DNA from: Chryseobacterium caseinilyticum
Lineage (GTDB): Bacteria; Bacteroidota; Bacteroidia; Flavobacteriales; Weeksellaceae
Length of the DNA stretch: 64,000 nucleotides
Assembly: GCF_014837145.1 (NCBI RefSeq)
Contig: NZ_JACYFS010000001.1
Coordinates: 558,001-622,000, forward strand
Reading direction: 5' to 3'
Of this stretch, positions 1 through 8,803 are shown piece by piece. How positions within the stretch are numbered: position 1 is the first letter of the stretch; the number at the start of each line of letters is the position of its first letter. Both the position numbers and the translations under genes were made by a program. The notes beneath the pieces are model-generated. The model made no database searches, was not told the DNA's origin, and was given only the letters and a program-made list of their open reading frames with translations.

Positions 1-526
1 TGTCTCTGTCGTGAATGTCAACCACTCTGGATAGAGTTTCTGCACCGATAACGAGACATCTTTTTGCAATACCTGATTTCACAAAAGCATTTGCCTGAAT
101 CACTCCTTCAATCCAACCCGGGCAGCCAAACAGAACATCGTAGGCAACACAGAAATTATTTTCGATCTTGAGTAAATGCTTTACTCTTGAAGCCAGACTG
201 GGAACCATATCCGACTGAATTGTGTTGTGACGCACGTCGCCAAAATTGTGGGCAAATATGATGTAATCTAAAGTTTCAGGATCTATCCCGGAATTTTCAA
301 TAGCTTTCTGCGCTGCGATCAAACCTAAATCTGAGGTTACCTGATCACTCGTGGCGTATCTTCTTTCTTCAATACCTGTAATTTTTTTCAGCTTACTGGT
401 AATGATGGCGTTGTCTTCTTTTAAGGTGATACCATGCTCGTTCAAAAAAACATGTTTGTCAAAAAATAAATTGGTTATGGTTTCTGAAGGGATGTAGTTG
501 CCCACCCCAATAATTTTCCCGGTCAT
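1..526 (-). CDS. 3-oxoacyl-ACP synthase III (FabH-like) family protein, 3' part cut by window edge
   Basis: Reading the minus strand from the ATG at 524-526 gives 175 open codons that run off the left edge, so only the N-terminal half is visible. It begins MTGKIIGVGNYIPSETI, the usual start of thiolase-fold condensing enzymes, and has a candidate active-site cysteine at residue 135 in the context AYDVLFGCPGW, aligning with the nucleophile of FabH. Family members join an acyl-CoA to malonyl-ACP in the cytoplasm to start fatty-acid or related chains. Whether this is the housekeeping FabH or a paralogue for a special product cannot be told without the His/Asn half. The 438 bases upstream are non-coding. 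Confidence 0.8.
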   Translation of the reverse strand, partial: MTGKIIGVGNYIPSETITNLFFDKHVFLNEHGITLKEDNAIITSKLKKITGIEERRYATSDQVTSDLGLIAAQKAIENSGIDPETLDYIIFAHNFGDVRHNTIQSDMVPSLASRVKHLLKIENNFCVAYDVLFGCPGWIEGVIQANAFVKSGIAKRCLVIGAETLSRVVDIHDRD

Positions 527-964
527 TCTAAATTCAGATTTCTAATTGTATAAAATATATAGCGCTGATTCTTATTTTTTCAAAAACGAAACCCCTTGCT
601 GTTTACAAGAGGTAAAATAAGTAGATCAGTTCTAATTTAATTGCTCGATTAATAATGTATCAGACATGATTATAATGGTTGATATATTTTCATTAAAATC
701 CCCTTTGACGGGGAAAATAGAAATATAAAGTATAATGATAATAAATAAATATGTGTTTTTTGTGTTTTTTATAATTCGTATTTCTAAGGATAAAGGTAAA
801 CGAATAAAACTGAAATACACTATAAATCATCAATTATTTTCAATGTATTAACAAATCTTTAAATTGCTTACAAAGCTATTTATTGCATATAGATTTTATT
901 GCTGAATATTTAAATAAACTTCCGGTTTTATCTGAATTTGATTTTATTTATTTTATGTCTGCGT
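527..964. other. Intergenic region, AT-rich, no supported gene
   Basis: This gap separates the start of the FabH-like gene from the stop of the RDD gene. It holds only short AT-rich open frames with no family resemblance. Two weak stem-loops are visible: ACCCCTTG at 591-598 pairing imperfectly with CAAGAGGT at 606-613, and CCCC/GGGG at 700-713. Neither has the T-run expected of a terminator for a neighbouring gene. I see nothing else here. Confidence 0.5.
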
Positions 965-1519
965 TCACAGCAAACTTTGTTTCAGAAGCATTTTAATTTC
1001 TTTCACTTGGTATTCTTTCACGATATAGGTTTTACACAAAATATTATTCATGTGCATTGTGAAGTTGGTCTCTCTGTGTTTTATTCCAAGTATTTCGTTC
1101 AAAGGTGGAATATAATCTGCAAAAAGCATATAAAATACCACTAAACATAGTGTGTTTCTTAAGAACGATTTAAATATTGCCGGATTATTTGCGGAATCAT
1201 CTATCACCTTTATTTTAAATACCTTTTTTCCTAATGTCGTTCCAAAAACAGTTTCAGTAACACTTCCAAATAGGATTACTGACGGAATAAGAAGTAACGC
1301 TGACAGAATCGGAGATAAACCAAATATAAAATAGAATGTAAGAAAAAACGGAATCGAATCAATCAGTTTTGCGAAAATTCTCTCACGCTCGTTGCCATCA
1401 TAGTTGGTTTTAACAGGTAAATTATATTCAAAAACATCATAAATACGGTTTCCAGCCAGATCAAAATTTTGAGTAGGCCTGTGAATCAGTTTCTTTTCCT
1501 TTAACTCTGAAACATTCAT
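965..1519 (-). CDS. RDD family membrane protein
   Basis: This is a 184-residue protein with the RDD-family layout. A charged motif (RIFAKLIDSIPFF, about residues 46-58) opens the first membrane segment. A second hydrophobic segment follows at about 63-85, then the family signature TTLGKKVFKIKVID near 94-107 and a third membrane segment near 118-135. RDD proteins are inner-membrane proteins of mostly unknown role; some have been linked to Na+/H+ exchange. The gene starts 8 bases after the tex stop on the same strand, so it is probably the second gene of a tex operon. The function here is not established. Confidence 0.8.
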   Translation of the reverse strand: MNVSELKEKKLIHRPTQNFDLAGNRIYDVFEYNLPVKTNYDGNERERIFAKLIDSIPFFLTFYFIFGLSPILSALLLIPSVILFGSVTETVFGTTLGKKVFKIKVIDDSANNPAIFKSFLRNTLCLVVFYMLFADYIPPLNEILGIKHRETNFTMHMNNILCKTYIVKEYQVKEIKMLLKQSLL

Positions 1520-1527
1520 TTTGATTT

Positions 1528-3651
1528 TTATAAAATCATGCTCAGCTGAATTCTTTTTCTCGCTTCATCTACCTCTGTTACGCGTACCTGAACGTGCTGA
1601 TGTAATTTCACCACCTCATTTACATCAGATACAAAGCCGTCTTTCAGTTGGGAAATATGCACAAGTCCGCTTTCTTTAATTCCGAGATCCACAAAACAAC
1701 CGAAGGCCGTGATGTTATTGACGATGCCCGGAAGAATCATTCCGGTTTTCAGGTCTGTCATTTTTTTGACGTTAGGATCAAACTCAAAAACTTTTGCTGA
1801 CTTCCGTGGATCTAAACCTGGTTTTTCAAGTTCCTTCAGAATGTCTTTAATTCCTAAAATTCCGATGTTTTCGGTAATGTACTGTTCAGGCTGAATTAAA
1901 CTGATTTTTTCTTTATTGGCGATGAGGTCATTGGTTTTTAAGCCCAAATCTTTCGCCATTTTTTCTACAATTCCATATGCTTCCGGATGTACTGCGGAAT
2001 TGTCTAAAGGATTTTCGGCATTGGCAATCCGGATAAATGCCGCCGCCTGCTGGTAAGCTTTTTCACCTAATCGTGGAACTTTTTTCAGTTGTTTTCTGTT
2101 TTCAAAAGCTCCGTTTTCAGCACGGAAATTTACAATATTCTCAGCCATTTTTTCGCCGATGCCTGAGACATAGCTCAACAGAGATTTACTTGCAGTATTC
2201 AAATTGATTCCGACAGAATTCACACATTTCATCACAGTAGAATCCAGTACATTTTTCAGTTGAGTTTGATCCACATCGTGCTGATACTGTCCTACACCGA
2301 TAGATTTCGCATCGATTTTCACTAATTCTGCCAATGGATCAGAAAGACGTCGGCCGATAGATACAGCACCGCGAACGGTCACATCATAATTTGGAAATTC
2401 ATCACGCGCAATCTTGCTTGCAGAATAAACCGATGCTCCTGCTTCTGAAACCACGAAAACCTGCAAAGGTTTGTCAAATCCTATTTTTTTAATGAAAAAT
2501 TCAGTCTCCCGGCTCGCTGTTCCGTTTCCAATGGAAATTGCCTGAATGTTATAGGCATTCACCATAGAACGGATTTTCTTCATCGCCATGCCACTTTCAT
2601 TTTGTGGAGCGTGAGGATAAATAGTTTCATTGTGAATTAAATCTCCTTTTTCGTCTAAACAAACCACTTTGCAACCACTTTTGTAACCCGGATCGATGGC
2701 TAAAATCCTTTTTTCTCCCAAAGGCGGAGCAAGCAGAAGCTGACTCAGGTTTTCAGAGAATATTTCAATTGCTTTTTTATCTGCTTTCTCTTTAGCTTCC
2801 TGCAAAGTTTCGTTTGAAATTGCGGGCTCCAAAAGTCTCTTGTAGGAATCTTTAATTGCCAAAACAATCTGTTCTGAGCTTTCATTTTTAGATTTAATTA
2901 CAGCATTTTCGATGAAATCTAAAGCTTCTTCTTTATCAATTTCGATGTTTGTTTTTACAAAACCTTCTGCTTCAGCTCTCAGCATGGCAAGAAGTCTGTG
3001 AGATGGAGTTCTGTTTAAGCTTTCTTCCCACTCAAAGTATTGAGAAAATTTTTGAGCGCCTTCTTCATCTTTTTTAGCTTTTACCACTTTTGAAGTAATC
3101 ACAGCTTTGCGTTGGAACAGTCGGCGGAGATTTTTACGCACATACATATTTTCATTGATCCATTCTGCCATGATGTCTCTTGCTCCCTGCAAGGCCTCTT
3201 CCTCAGAGGAGACCTGATCGTTCAGATATTTTGAAGCCAGAAACAGAATATCCTGAGCTTTCTGGCTCATAATAATTTTCGCCAAAGGTTCAAGACCTTT
3301 TTCTTTTGCTGCGTCAGCCTTTGTCTTTCTGCGTTTTTTGAAAGGTAAATATAGGTCTTCGAGCTCCTGAAGATCAAAGCTTTCATCAATTCTCTGCTTT
3401 AATTCATGAGATAAAGAATCCTGCTCTTCAATTGATTTTAAAATACTTTCCTTACGTTTTACAATATCTTCAAACTGTCTATTCAGCTTAGAAATCTGCT
3501 CAATCTGTGTTTCATCCAAATTTCCTGTAGCATCTTTTCTGTACCGTGAAATAAAAGGTACGGTGCAGTCTTCTGACAATAATTTTAACGTAGCATTTAT
3601 GCTTTTATCGGATAAATTGAGTTGTTTCTGAATAAAATTTACAGTGTTCAT
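1528..3651 (-). CDS. tex: Tex-family RNA-binding transcriptional accessory protein
   Basis: At 707 residues this is slightly shorter than E. coli YhgF (about 770) and has every Tex domain in order. A helical N-terminal region covers about 1-190. The RNase H-like YqgF domain begins at ILAIDPGYKSGCKVV, about residue 320. A helix-hairpin-helix pair (SYVSGIGEKMAENIV ... VPRLGEKAYQQAAAF) lies at about 490-545. A C-terminal S1 domain (GMILPGIVNNITAFGCFVDL) ends the protein. Tex proteins bind nucleic acid and associate with transcription and RNA turnover; the exact reaction is unsettled. The ATG at 3649-3651 is the only sensible start. An RDD gene follows within 8 bases. Confidence 0.95.
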   Translation of the reverse strand: MNTVNFIQKQLNLSDKSINATLKLLSEDCTVPFISRYRKDATGNLDETQIEQISKLNRQFEDIVKRKESILKSIEEQDSLSHELKQRIDESFDLQELEDLYLPFKKRRKTKADAAKEKGLEPLAKIIMSQKAQDILFLASKYLNDQVSSEEEALQGARDIMAEWINENMYVRKNLRRLFQRKAVITSKVVKAKKDEEGAQKFSQYFEWEESLNRTPSHRLLAMLRAEAEGFVKTNIEIDKEEALDFIENAVIKSKNESSEQIVLAIKDSYKRLLEPAISNETLQEAKEKADKKAIEIFSENLSQLLLAPPLGEKRILAIDPGYKSGCKVVCLDEKGDLIHNETIYPHAPQNESGMAMKKIRSMVNAYNIQAISIGNGTASRETEFFIKKIGFDKPLQVFVVSEAGASVYSASKIARDEFPNYDVTVRGAVSIGRRLSDPLAELVKIDAKSIGVGQYQHDVDQTQLKNVLDSTVMKCVNSVGINLNTASKSLLSYVSGIGEKMAENIVNFRAENGAFENRKQLKKVPRLGEKAYQQAAAFIRIANAENPLDNSAVHPEAYGIVEKMAKDLGLKTNDLIANKEKISLIQPEQYITENIGILGIKDILKELEKPGLDPRKSAKVFEFDPNVKKMTDLKTGMILPGIVNNITAFGCFVDLGIKESGLVHISQLKDGFVSDVNEVVKLHQHVQVRVTEVDEARKRIQLSMIL

Positions 3652-3794
3652 GAAAGATTTTTGAAGTGGCTAAAATACTGAAATTTCAGATGAAGAAAGT
3701 AGATTCATTTAACATTGACTGTGAAAAATTTAAATTAAAAAGTGCCGAAAGATTTTCTTGATGTATGTTAATGATTTTTACGCTGCGCAACCTT

Positions 3795-3802
3795 TATCTT
3801 TG
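3795..3802 (+). promoter_or_regulatory. Candidate -7 promoter element (TATCTTTG)
   Basis: TATCTTTG matches the Bacteroidota -7 consensus TAnnTTTG and lies about 84 bases before the yceI-like start. No good -33 TTTG is visible at the usual spacing, so this is a motif match only. Confidence 0.4.
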
Positions 3803-3885
3803 CTCCGTTAATAAATCAAAGATTGGTAAATAAAACAATAATCATTATATTTATCACTTCTAAAACATTTAAATAATTACTTAAT

Positions 3886-4563
3886 ATGAAAAAACTAAGC
3901 GTAATCGCATTGGTAGCTGTAGGTTTGATCTCAGCATCTTGTAACAAAGACAAAACTGCAGACACTGCGAAAACAGGAACAGAACAAAACGTTGCAGAGG
4001 GCAAAGGTGAAGCTTTAAAAGCTGATGTCGCTGCTTCTAAAGTAAACTGGAAAGCTTTTCATAAAGGAGGTTTTGCACCAAGATGGGGTACACTTGCTAT
4101 TCAGTCTGGTGAGTTGAACGTGGATGGCGGACAGCTTACTGCAGGTAACTTCGTAATCGATATGGCTTCTTTGAAAGTAGATCCTGCATCAGTTACTGAA
4201 AAAGACAAAAAATCTACAGATCTTGAAGGTCACCTTAAAAATCCTGATTTCTTCGACGTTACAAAATTCCCAACTGCTGATTTCAAAATCACAGGTGTAA
4301 CTGACCTGGCAACTGCACCTGCAAACGCAGTAGCAGGAGCTAATAAGACTGTAAGCGGAAACCTTACTTTACTGGGCAAAACGGTGAACGTTTCTTTCCC
4401 TGCGAAAGTAGATGTTGCTGAAGGTTCAGCAGCTGTACAGGCAAATTTTACAGTGAACAGAGCAGACTGGGGAATCAAATTCGGTACAGACGAAACAGAT
4501 CCTGCAGAATGGGCGATCAGCAAAGACATCGAAATTTCTGTTGATGTAAAAGCTGCTAAATAG
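3886..4563 (+). CDS. YceI-family lipoprotein
   Basis: The 225-residue precursor starts with a lipoprotein signal (MKKLSVIALVAVGLISASC), with Cys19 as the predicted lipid-modified residue. The rest is a YceI-like lipocalin barrel: the VNWKAFHKGGF opening, the central sequence LKNPDFFDVTKFPTADFKI, and the C-terminal AKVDVAEGSAAVQANFTVNR. YceI proteins bind isoprenoid or other long apolar molecules in the periplasm, and several are induced by acid or osmotic stress. The gene stands alone, with a TATCTTTG promoter motif upstream and a strong terminator 23 bases after the stop. The ligand is unknown. Confidence 0.92.
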   Translation: MKKLSVIALVAVGLISASCNKDKTADTAKTGTEQNVAEGKGEALKADVAASKVNWKAFHKGGFAPRWGTLAIQSGELNVDGGQLTAGNFVIDMASLKVDPASVTEKDKKSTDLEGHLKNPDFFDVTKFPTADFKITGVTDLATAPANAVAGANKTVSGNLTLLGKTVNVSFPAKVDVAEGSAAVQANFTVNRADWGIKFGTDETDPAEWAISKDIEISVDVKAAK

Positions 4564-4586
4564 TTTTCTTATTTAGATAAAACAGT

Positions 4587-4615
4587 AAAGGCTCACTTCC
4601 ATGAAGTGAGCCTTT
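4587..4615. terminator. Intrinsic terminator, bidirectional
   Basis: A perfect 13-base stem (AAAGGCTCACTTC / GAAGTGAGCCTTT) closes a three-base loop (CAT). It lies between the convergent yceI-like and HD-domain genes and can serve both. Confidence 0.85.
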
Positions 4616-4638
4616 GTTTATTAATTTTCTGTGTAAGT

Positions 4639-5085
4639 CTAATATTTCTCAGAAAGATACCTGTATGCCTTCAGATACTTATTAAAACGGTGAATATCTT
4701 TTTGCGTTAATTCTCTGTTGACCCTTCTCAAATCCATATTATCACGAAGATCATTCAGTTTTACGGCAACAGCAAGGGGAGAGCGTTCGGTACGTTTTAC
4801 AAAATCGTCATAGTTTTCATCAGGATCATATTTGGTGAGACAGTTTATTGCAAAAAGAATGTATTCCGGGAAACCTTCCTCTCTGAGATATTCAAAACTG
4901 AATTCTTCCGGATGATCTTCCACCACGTCGTGGAGCACGCCAACAATTTTTTCATCCATTGTTTTTCCGTATTCCATTACGCGCATTACGTGGGCAATGT
5001 AGGGAGCGTGGTATTTATCTTTTTGCCCTCTGTGAGCTTTATCGGCAATTTTAATGGCGCGGTGCAGTAATTCTTCTTTGGTCAT
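4639..5085 (-). CDS. HD-domain phosphohydrolase of the RelA/SpoT hydrolase type
   Basis: This is a stand-alone HD-domain protein of about 148 residues. The metal-binding pattern is visible: a first His in HRGQKDKYHAPYIAHV, the HD pair in VLHDVVED, and a distal Asp in KLNDLRDNMD. This layout matches the (p)ppGpp hydrolase half of SpoT and small alarmone hydrolases, so nucleotide phosphohydrolysis is likely but the substrate is inferred. I chose the ATG at 5083-5085 (MTKEELL). The frame extends four codons further to a TTG that adds no conserved sequence. It is convergent with the YceI gene and shares its terminator. Confidence 0.8.
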   Translation of the reverse strand: MTKEELLHRAIKIADKAHRGQKDKYHAPYIAHVMRVMEYGKTMDEKIVGVLHDVVEDHPEEFSFEYLREEGFPEYILFAINCLTKYDPDENYDDFVKRTERSPLAVAVKLNDLRDNMDLRRVNRELTQKDIHRFNKYLKAYRYLSEKY

Positions 5086-5216
5086 GTTTTTATGCAAGTA
5101 GACTGCAAAAATAAAAAATGAAATACAATTTCAGGGATTCGTTGAGATGAAAAAAACATTAAAATTAAATTATACGGCATTTATTTCATCTTCAAATGGT
5201 TCAGATAAATGTGTAA

Positions 5217-5516
5217 CTATTTTTTTGGAAGCGCTTTCGGATCTTCAATTTTTACAATCAGATCTTTTGATTTACCCGCATTGAGGATTTCTATCATTTC
5301 AGCATCAGTTTTTTTCTTTACAAGACTTAAATACAACGAATCAGAAGGTTTTTTTACCAAAATTAAATCCTTTTTCACCAATATGGAATCATGAGGCTTT
5401 GTAAAATATAGTTTGTCAAGTGAAATTGAATCACTTTTTATATTTAAAGGTGTTTTTGTGCTCTGGCTAAAGAATAAAGCTGAACTGAACGTAGTTAAAA
5501 GAACAAGTAATTTCAT
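5217..5516 (-). CDS. Small secreted protein, function unknown
   Basis: This 99-residue product has a clear signal peptide (MKLLVLLTTFSSALFFSQS), with cleavage expected near residue 18. The mature part is short, lysine-rich and hydrophilic, ending KDLIVKIEDPKALPKK. No domain is recognisable. It is probably periplasmic or surface-exposed. The gene is divergent from the AraC-type regulator at 5614, with 97 bases between the starts, so the two might share regulation. Coding status rests mainly on the signal peptide and the clean frame. Confidence 0.6.
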   Translation of the reverse strand: MKLLVLLTTFSSALFFSQSTKTPLNIKSDSISLDKLYFTKPHDSILVKKDLILVKKPSDSLYLSLVKKKTDAEMIEILNAGKSKDLIVKIEDPKALPKK

Positions 5517-5588
5517 TTGTAATGCAGATTTTCTGTTGGATAAATTTTGAATGAGAAGGTTAAATAAAATTGTAATGCAATTTATTAA

Positions 5589-5596
5589 TATTTTTG
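5589..5596 (+). promoter_or_regulatory. Candidate promoter before the AraC-type gene
   Basis: TATTTTTG fits TAnnTTTG and has a TTG 16 bases upstream that could serve as the -33 element. It lies 17 bases before the ATG at 5614, which would give a very short leader. Confidence 0.45.
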
Positions 5597-5613
5597 CAGG
5601 TAAAACATAAACG

Positions 5614-5973
5614 ATGATAAAAAGAGGTAGAGGGCAGGAAATATCACAGAAATATTTTAATTTTCTGGACGATCATATTGAAAAAGTAATTACCGGAGAG
5701 GTTCAGGATTTTTTCGAACTTAATCAGATTGCTTCACGGCTTGCCATTTCGCACCAACATTTAAGTGACACGATTAAGGCGGAATTGGGTCATCATCCCT
5801 GCCATTTTTATGATTTGAAAATCATTGAAAAAGCCAAAGAAATGCTTCTGAAGGAAAAAATATCTGTTTCGGAAGTTGCCCGCAGATTTACCTATGATCC
5901 ATCTAACTTTTCAAAATTCTTCAAAAACTGGACAGGCGAAACTCCCGGGAGTTTTAGAAAGAAAAACATTTAA
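5614..5973 (+). CDS. AraC-family transcriptional regulator, DNA-binding domain only
   Basis: At 119 residues this consists almost entirely of the double helix-turn-helix of AraC proteins. The first HTH is around ELNQIASRLAISHQHLSDTI. The second is around SVSEVARRFTYDPSNFSKFF, followed by the family ending TGETPGSFRKK. There is no N-terminal ligand-binding domain, so any sensing must come from another protein or from expression level. It lies 70 bases before an SDR dehydrogenase on the same strand, which is its likeliest target or operon partner. Confidence 0.88.
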   Translation: MIKRGRGQEISQKYFNFLDDHIEKVITGEVQDFFELNQIASRLAISHQHLSDTIKAELGHHPCHFYDLKIIEKAKEMLLKEKISVSEVARRFTYDPSNFSKFFKNWTGETPGSFRKKNI

Positions 5974-6043
5974 TTTCCCGAAAAGTTCACCATGTTTTAA
6001 GATTTAGACCTTGCGAAATTTGTAACATCAAAATTTACAGATT

Positions 6044-6799
6044 ATGTCAAGAAATGATTTAAACGGAAAAACAGTATTAATAGCGGGTGGAGCAAAAAAC
6101 TTAGGCGGACTTCTGAGCCGTAATTTTGCCCAAAAAGGAGCGAAAGTAGCCATTCATTACAACAGCGACAGCACTAAAACAGACGCCGAAAAAACTTTAG
6201 AAGATATTTCAGCTGCGGGAGGAGAAGCCTTTATTTTTCAGGCTGATTTAACCAAAGTAGAAAATATTGCAAAACTTTTTGAAGCCACAAAAGAAAGATT
6301 CGGTGGCATTGATATCGCCATCAACACAGTAGGAATGGTCTTGAAAAAACCTTTCTTAGAAACTACCGAGTCAGATTACGACACGATGTTTGACATCAAT
6401 TCAAAAGTGGCTTACTTCTTTATCCAGGAAGCGGGTAAACATCTGAATGATAACGGAAAAATCAATACGATTGTAACTTCATTGTTGGCTGCCTACACAG
6501 GTTTGTATTCCACTTATGCAGGAGCGAAAGCGCCGGTTGAGCACTTCACAAGAATGGCTTCGAAAGAATTTGGAGAACGGGGAATTTCAGTTTCCGCGGT
6601 TGCGCCTGGACCTATGGATACACCGTTTTTTTACGGACAGGAAGCTCCGGAAGCAGTCGCTTATCACAAATCGGCTTCAGCTTTGGGCGGATTAACCGAC
6701 ATCAAAGACATTGCACCACTGGTAGAATTTCTGGTAACCGACGGATGGTGGATTACAGGACAAACCATCTTCGCCAACGGTGGCTATACCACAAGATAA
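6044..6799 (+). CDS. Short-chain dehydrogenase/reductase (SDR)
   Basis: This is a classical 251-residue SDR. The nucleotide-binding glycine motif is GGAKNLGG near residues 15-22, a variant of TGxxxGxG. The NAG position is replaced by NTVG near 95, the catalytic serine lies in IVTSLLAAYTG, and the YxxxK pair is in YAGAK near 166-170. The C-terminal ITGQTIFANGGYTTR is typical of FabG-like enzymes. It should catalyse NAD(P)H-dependent oxidoreduction in the cytoplasm; the substrate is unknown. It follows the AraC-type gene and ends at a strong terminator. Confidence 0.88.
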   Translation: MSRNDLNGKTVLIAGGAKNLGGLLSRNFAQKGAKVAIHYNSDSTKTDAEKTLEDISAAGGEAFIFQADLTKVENIAKLFEATKERFGGIDIAINTVGMVLKKPFLETTESDYDTMFDINSKVAYFFIQEAGKHLNDNGKINTIVTSLLAAYTGLYSTYAGAKAPVEHFTRMASKEFGERGISVSAVAPGPMDTPFFYGQEAPEAVAYHKSASALGGLTDIKDIAPLVEFLVTDGWWITGQTIFANGGYTTR

Positions 6800-6830
6800 G
6801 TGATTTAGTTCAAATTAAATTTATCACAAC

Positions 6831-6863
6831 AGCACGAATGAGTATAAACATTCGTGCTTTTTT
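6831..6863 (+). terminator. Intrinsic terminator after the SDR gene
   Basis: A perfect 10-base stem (AGCACGAATG / CATTCGTGCT) with an 8-base loop is followed by a run of T. Confidence 0.9.
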
Positions 6864-7132
6864 GTTTTATGAAAATTTCAGATTACTGTTTTTTAACAGC
6901 AACGATATCCTCTGAGTGTCTTTTGTAGTAAGGGTTTTTAGTTGTAGCCAAAAGTCACGGAGCAGCCGGTGTTTGGAATGGCATCCTTTCTTGCAGCGAC
7001 TAATTCACATCAATTCGGGTGGTAAATCTGTAAAGTATATTTTTAAATTTAATTAAGAAATTTCACCCTTTTGTGTAATTGAATGTTATGCCTTATTTAA
7101 ATGACATTTGAATATTAAAAAAACTAATAACC
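6864..7132. other. Non-coding stretch with a possible degraded gene end
   Basis: The 333-base gap between the SDR gene and the next CDS holds a terminator and then a higher-G+C patch (about 6890-7040) that does not look like ordinary spacer. On the minus strand this patch reads as a short open stretch ending TGCSVTFGYN and a stop, with a TGA 13 codons before the conserved-looking part. It could be the decayed tail of a gene or a copy of a dispersed repeat. I could not name it. Confidence 0.3.
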
Positions 7133-7894
7133 ATGAAAACTTTAATTACAATTCCGGCAATGCTCCTTGCCCTTTTTACAAATGCACAGGAGCTAAATAC
7201 AATTGAAACCGATACCGCAGTTATGCAAAGGAGAAATATTATTAAAACCAATCTTACTGCGTATGCTTTTAAAAACATCAATGTTACTTACGAAAGATCC
7301 ATTAACAGATGGTTCTCGGTAAGTGCAGGTTATTCGGTGATGCCCGACGGAAAAATTCCTTTCATTAAATCTTTTACCGATGCTGATGATGAATTGAGAG
7401 ACGTTAAAGCCGGAAGTACTCATTTTACAATAGAAACCCGGTTCTATCTCGGAAAAGGCTACGGAAAAGGATTTTATGCTGCTCCGTATTACAGAAATTC
7501 AACTTTTAAAGCCAGTAACTTTACCTACTATCAGGAATATGAAGACGGTGGAGGCAATACTACCGAAATACCTCTGAACATCTCCGGAAAAGCAACTGGT
7601 AACAGTGTCGGATTGCTTCTTGGTGTTCAGTTTTTCTTAAACAAAAAAGGAAGTTTTGTTCTGGACTGGTGGATTGTGGGAGCGCATTACGGAAAAGGAA
7701 AAGGCGACTTTACCGGAAAATCTTCTCAGACATTAACTCCGGATCAGCAATCTCAATTAAAAGCCGAACTCGAGGATTTAGGAATTCCACTGGTTGAATA
7801 TTCTGTACAGACCAATACCAACGGTGCTGCCATAAAACTGGACGGACCGTGGGCAGGACTGCGAAGCGGACTTTCTCTGGGTTATAGATTTTAA
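7133..7894 (+). CDS. Predicted outer-membrane beta-barrel protein (DUF3575-like)
   Basis: This 253-residue precursor has a signal peptide (MKTLITIPAMLLALFTNAQ, cut after about residue 19). The body alternates polar and aromatic residues as in an outer-membrane barrel and ends with LSLGYRF, a terminal aromatic expected for BAM recognition. The opening NIIKTNLTAYAFKNINVTYE is the type of start seen in DUF3575 and related barrel proteins of Bacteroidota. The function is not known. It is a single gene with its own terminator. Confidence 0.72.
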   Translation: MKTLITIPAMLLALFTNAQELNTIETDTAVMQRRNIIKTNLTAYAFKNINVTYERSINRWFSVSAGYSVMPDGKIPFIKSFTDADDELRDVKAGSTHFTIETRFYLGKGYGKGFYAAPYYRNSTFKASNFTYYQEYEDGGGNTTEIPLNISGKATGNSVGLLLGVQFFLNKKGSFVLDWWIVGAHYGKGKGDFTGKSSQTLTPDQQSQLKAELEDLGIPLVEYSVQTNTNGAAIKLDGPWAGLRSGLSLGYRF

Positions 7895-7990
7895 AATTAA
7901 ATTAATCAGGGAATTATATTATTACTGAAAGATAACTGGGGAAAAACCATGATGAAAAATTAATAAAAGATTAGATAGTATTCAATTTTA

Positions 7991-8036
7991 AATGCCAAAA
8001 CAAGGGATTATTTCCGGTAGTTTTGGCATTTTTTTC
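7991..8036 (+). terminator. Intrinsic terminator
   Basis: AATGCCAAAAC at 7991-8001 pairs with GTTTTGGCATT at 8020-8030 across an 18-base loop and is followed by T residues. It lies about 100 bases after the barrel-protein stop. The rest of the 7895-8200 gap shows nothing else. Confidence 0.7.
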
Positions 8037-8200
8037 ATTAAGTAAAATCAAGTTGGCAAAGATTAAAACTCTACAGTAAAGCACAATTGAAGAATTGAAG
8101 ATCTTCACACAAGATAATTTTCACTTTCAAACCAAAGGCGATTAGAATATTGTTGGTCACAGATTTTTCATTAAATTTAAACAAACTAAAAGCCCTGAAA

Positions 8201-8698
8201 ATGAAAAAGTTAATTTTATTCACATCCGTGGCGTTGGCGAGCGGAGTTCTGTTCGCAAATGTGTACAATTCAATGGTCAATGCTGTGGCTACGGACAGTG
8301 ACATTCCCAATTCTGTGATGGCTGCGAGAGAATTTTTTAAGACCGTAAATCCGGGGAATTTCTTCAGAATATTTTCTCCGGCAACGCAAATTTTTACGTT
8401 AATGTCATTGATTTTATTCTGGAGAACCGCAAAATCTGCAAGGGTTTTTCTTGGAATTGCTTTGCTCTGTTATATTTCGGGAGATATTTTCGCTTTCACC
8501 TATTTTCATCCGAGAAGTGATTTGATGTTTCTGTCTGAACCTGTTCCGGATGATGAAACTCTCAGAAGATTATCTTCAGAATGGAGTACCATGAACTGGT
8601 TCCGGTCGTTTGTGCTTTTCGTGGGCGTTGTATGCCTGTTTTTAGCTGTAGACAGAATTTATTCTTTTAAACAGAAAACTCATCAGACAGAATTGTAA
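8201..8698 (+). CDS. Four-helix membrane protein, possibly DUF1772-like
   Basis: The 165-residue protein begins MKKLILFTSVALASGVLF. An in-frame ATG 51 bases upstream would add a hydrophilic tail before this obvious first membrane helix, so the ATG at 8201 is preferred. Four hydrophobic segments are visible (about 3-22, 63-78, 82-99, 138-155). The pattern of an N-terminal helix, a polar loop and a final WxxxNWxR segment before the last helix resembles DUF1772/anthrone-oxygenase-like proteins, but that link is tentative. It lies upstream of the Na+/H+ antiporter on the same strand, 105 bases away. Confidence 0.65.
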   Translation: MKKLILFTSVALASGVLFANVYNSMVNAVATDSDIPNSVMAAREFFKTVNPGNFFRIFSPATQIFTLMSLILFWRTAKSARVFLGIALLCYISGDIFAFTYFHPRSDLMFLSEPVPDDETLRRLSSEWSTMNWFRSFVLFVGVVCLFLAVDRIYSFKQKTHQTEL

Positions 8699-8707
8699 AC
8701 TTTTAAT

Positions 8708-8715
8708 TATTTTTG
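8708..8715 (+). promoter_or_regulatory. Candidate -7 element before the antiporter
   Basis: TATTTTTG fits TAnnTTTG, 88 bases before the ATG at 8804. No convincing -33 partner is seen. Confidence 0.3.
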
Positions 8716-8803
8716 CGTTTCAATTACAACTAAACCCTTTCAGCATTCGTAGTGTTGAGAGGGTTGGTTTTTACACAAAATGAATTAAAACTTTCAAAAA
8801 ACT

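Noticed and set aside
632-820. 62-codon minus-strand open frame in the first spacer
   Set aside because: Very AT-rich, composition-driven sequence with no signal peptide cleavage site or family resemblance.
938-1334. Plus-strand open frames across the RDD gene
   Set aside because: They lie antisense to a gene with clear family motifs and look like shadows.
4230-4529. 99-codon minus-strand open frame inside the YceI-like gene
   Set aside because: Antisense shadow caused by the codon use of the real gene.
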